From Gimesia chilikensis (GTDB taxonomy: Bacteria; Planctomycetota; Planctomycetia; Planctomycetales; Planctomycetaceae), in NCBI RefSeq assembly GCF_008329715.1, contig NZ_VTSR01000007.1:372001-436000 (forward strand): a DNA stretch of 64,000 bases, given 5' to 3'. The position numbers and the translations under genes are program-made. This document shows positions 62,399 through 64,000 of this stretch, piece by piece; the stretch's first letter is position 1, and each line of letters begins with the position of its first letter. The notes under the pieces are model-generated. The model searched no databases and was not told the origin of the DNA. It was given only the letters and a program-made list of their open reading frames with translations.

Positions 62399-64000
62399 CT
62401 ATTTCTCGACCGGTTTCCAGAGACTGCCAAAACCGGGACCGTACCCATAAGGACCACGGGGGCTGAAGACATAGCCTCTCAGGTCTTTATTGAAGCCGTA
62501 GAAGGAGTTGCGGTAGTAGAGCCAGGTGTAAGGCTGATCTTCGTAGAGAATCTTATGGATTTCTCCATAGATTTTCGCACGCTTGTCCTTATCAAATTCC
62601 CGACGCCCCTCTTCGAACAGTTTGTCGACTTTCGGGTTAGAATACTGTCCGTAGTTACGGCCTTCCCCTGTTTTCCAGAGGTTCATGCCGGTATCAGGGT
62701 CGGTGCCGGTTCCCCAGCCACCGAACATGGCCTGGAACTGATGTTTGCGGGCTTTATCCTGCATCACGGTGAATTCTGTCGCTTTGACCTCACAGATAAT
62801 CCCGATCTGGTCGAGGTTCTCCTTGAGGAGCGTACAGATGGAAAGTGACAGAGGTCGGCTGGCAGTCATGATGGTGAAGCGGAATGGAATCGTTTTACCG
62901 TCGAATTCTTTGTCGCGGATCCCGTCGCCATCATGGTCGATCCAGCCTGCTTCGTCGAGCAGCTGTTCGGCTTTCTTCAGGTCCTGGTGAAACGGTTTCG
63001 TCATCGGCTTGGGCGACATCCAGGCCGTTTCATGAAAAATACCGGTACAGGGCTGATAGAGTCCGTAGCAGAGTTCATCCAGCATTTCCTGATGATTGAA
63101 TGCATAGGACATCGCGGTTCGTACTTTCTTATCCTGGAAGAACAGCGTTTCACAGTTCCAGCCAAAATAGAAGTAGACCCATTCCAGTCCACTGGCTTTG
63201 GTGCAGACATCATAGAAATCTTTCCCATCCGTCTGGGTTTTCCAGAGTTCGGGATTCAGAGCCATTTCGTCGATCTCGCCATTTTTCAGAGCGAGCAGCG
63301 CCGTATTGGGATCTTCAATAATTCGCAGGCGAACACGTTCGAAGTAAGGCCGACTGCGAACCTGTTTGCCGTCCTGCATGTACCAGCCTTCCCGGCGTTT
63401 GAGCAGGATCTCCTGTCCACGAACCCGTTTCTCATATTCGTAAGGGCCGCCGGTGACCGGGTTGTTCTCGTACTTGACGTGATATTCGCTGTCCTGCAGC
63501 GTGGGATCACTATCCAGTTCTTTGGAGTAGATATGTTTCGGAATAATCGGGAAGTTCAGATTCCAGACGTTGGTCGGCAGTGCTTCTTTGTGAAAGAAGA
63601 CGAGTGTCTGATCGTCGTAAGCTTCGATCCAGCGGATCTGGTCCGTTCCCGAACGAACGGCAGGCACCGGCACATCCGGATTCATGATTGTCTTGAAAGA
63701 AAAGACAATATCGTGCGCGGTAATCGGTTCGCCGTCTGACCAGGTCAGGTCGTCCCGCATGACGACTTTGTCGTACTTCTTATCTTTACTTGTCTGCCAG
63801 GAAACGACAGTGTCAGCAACGGCAAAGGGACGGAAGTTCCAGTCGAAACTAAACAGTCCAAACCCGGTTAAGGAACCCACTTCGAATTCGACCGCGGAGC
63901 TGCCCATGATGGGGTTGGTGCTTTTCATGTCCGCACCCACGTGGCGGTTGATGGTCGCGCCCCAGTCAACCTGTTCGTCATTTTCAGGCAGACGTCCCAG
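62399..64000 (-). CDS. Peptide ABC transporter substrate-binding protein, family 5 (cut by window edge)
   Basis: About 533 codons are visible, and the frame stays open to the right edge (the last residues in the window read LGRLPENDEQVDWGATINRH). The signal peptide must lie beyond. The ATG/GTG codons near 63930-63940 are therefore internal. DDLTWSDGEPITAHDIVFSFKTI is the family 5 signature (Opp/Dpp/Nik group). FNHQEMLDELCYGLYQPCTGIFH and LDEAGWIDHDGDGIRDKEFDGK are further conserved blocks. It would capture a peptide or similar solute outside the membrane. Together with the YejE-like permease this may be a Yej-type uptake system. Confidence 0.85.
   Translation of the reverse strand: MGRLPENDEQVDWGATINRHVGADMKSTNPIMGSSAVEFEVGSLTGFGLFSFDWNFRPFAVADTVVSWQTSKDKKYDKVVMRDDLTWSDGEPITAHDIVFSFKTIMNPDVPVPAVRSGTDQIRWIEAYDDQTLVFFHKEALPTNVWNLNFPIIPKHIYSKELDSDPTLQDSEYHVKYENNPVTGGPYEYEKRVRGQEILLKRREGWYMQDGKQVRSRPYFERVRLRIIEDPNTALLALKNGEIDEMALNPELWKTQTDGKDFYDVCTKASGLEWVYFYFGWNCETLFFQDKKVRTAMSYAFNHQEMLDELCYGLYQPCTGIFHETAWMSPKPMTKPFHQDLKKAEQLLDEAGWIDHDGDGIRDKEFDGKTIPFRFTIMTASRPLSLSICTLLKENLDQIGIICEVKATEFTVMQDKARKHQFQAMFGGWGTGTDPDTGMNLWKTGEGRNYGQYSNPKVDKLFEEGRREFDKDKRAKIYGEIHKILYEDQPYTWLYYRNSFYGFNKDLRGYVFSPRGPYGYGPGFGSLWKPVEK

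Noticed and set aside
1-64000. tRNA, rRNA, CRISPR, insertion sequences, phage or attachment sites
   Set aside because: Intergenic regions were read for T-loop (GTTCGA) patterns, regularly spaced repeats, transposase motifs and integrase genes; none was found. This was by eye, so a weak element could be missed.

Overview
The window looks like chromosomal DNA from a planctomycete, probably of the Gimesia/Rubinisphaera type. This is inferred from gene content only: an ECF-type sigma factor start, secreted sulfatase, S1C proteases, secreted c-type cytochromes, EF-hand and cysteine-rich envelope proteins, a zinc-ribbon serine/threonine kinase, a DUF58/transglutaminase pair and many signal-peptide proteins of unknown function. 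I see no phage, insertion sequence, CRISPR array, tRNA or rRNA. Genes lie on both strands in short runs.

Layout. 1-1.5 kb: start of a sigma factor and a cysteine-rich secreted alpha/beta hydrolase. 1.8-11 kb: a minus-strand nitrate assimilation operon, read narK, nirB-nirD fusion, flavin reductase, DmsB-DmsC-type ferredoxin/membrane anchor fusion, nitrate reductase. It would import nitrate, reduce it to nitrite with a molybdenum enzyme that may draw electrons from quinol and/or NAD(P)H, then reduce nitrite to ammonium. 11.5-16.2 kb: nadA, a PIG-L deacetylase, a dihaem cytochrome and a CPBP protease. 16.5-25 kb: protein kinase, secreted protein, rpmA, HtrA-like protease, phosphofructokinase and a lipoprotein built of five repeats. 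25-31.7 kb: a large secreted glycosidase-like protein, a TPP decarboxylase and two paralogous small anchored proteins. 31.9-38.8 kb: a PilB/GspE-like protein that has lost its ATPase residues, dapA, a beta-hydroxyacid dehydrogenase, a PLA2-like protein, a class IV aminotransferase, a methyltransferase and an EF-hand protein. 39-46.3 kb: secreted proteins, a second HtrA-like protease, a cytochrome c'-like lipoprotein, a cysteine-rich protein and a sodium:solute symporter. 46.4-51.8 kb: murD, epmB, efp, a small membrane protein and miaB. 51.8-60.1 kb: TIGR01777 protein, PLD-family protein, sulfatase, LRR lipoprotein, GGQ release-factor-like protein, DUF58 protein and transglutaminase. 60.1-64 kb: Opp/Yej-type peptide ABC transporter, cut by the right edge.

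The strongest points for a second look are: the degenerate T2SS/T4P-family ATPase near two small anchored paralogues; the unusual electron supply of the nitrate operon; a 19-bp dyad overlapping a predicted nadA promoter; two tandem dyads just upstream of pfk; an 11-bp inverted repeat in the leader of the cytochrome c'-like gene; and a five-repeat lipoprotein. None is proven to be a new system. No homology search could be run, so names rest on motifs, lengths and context.
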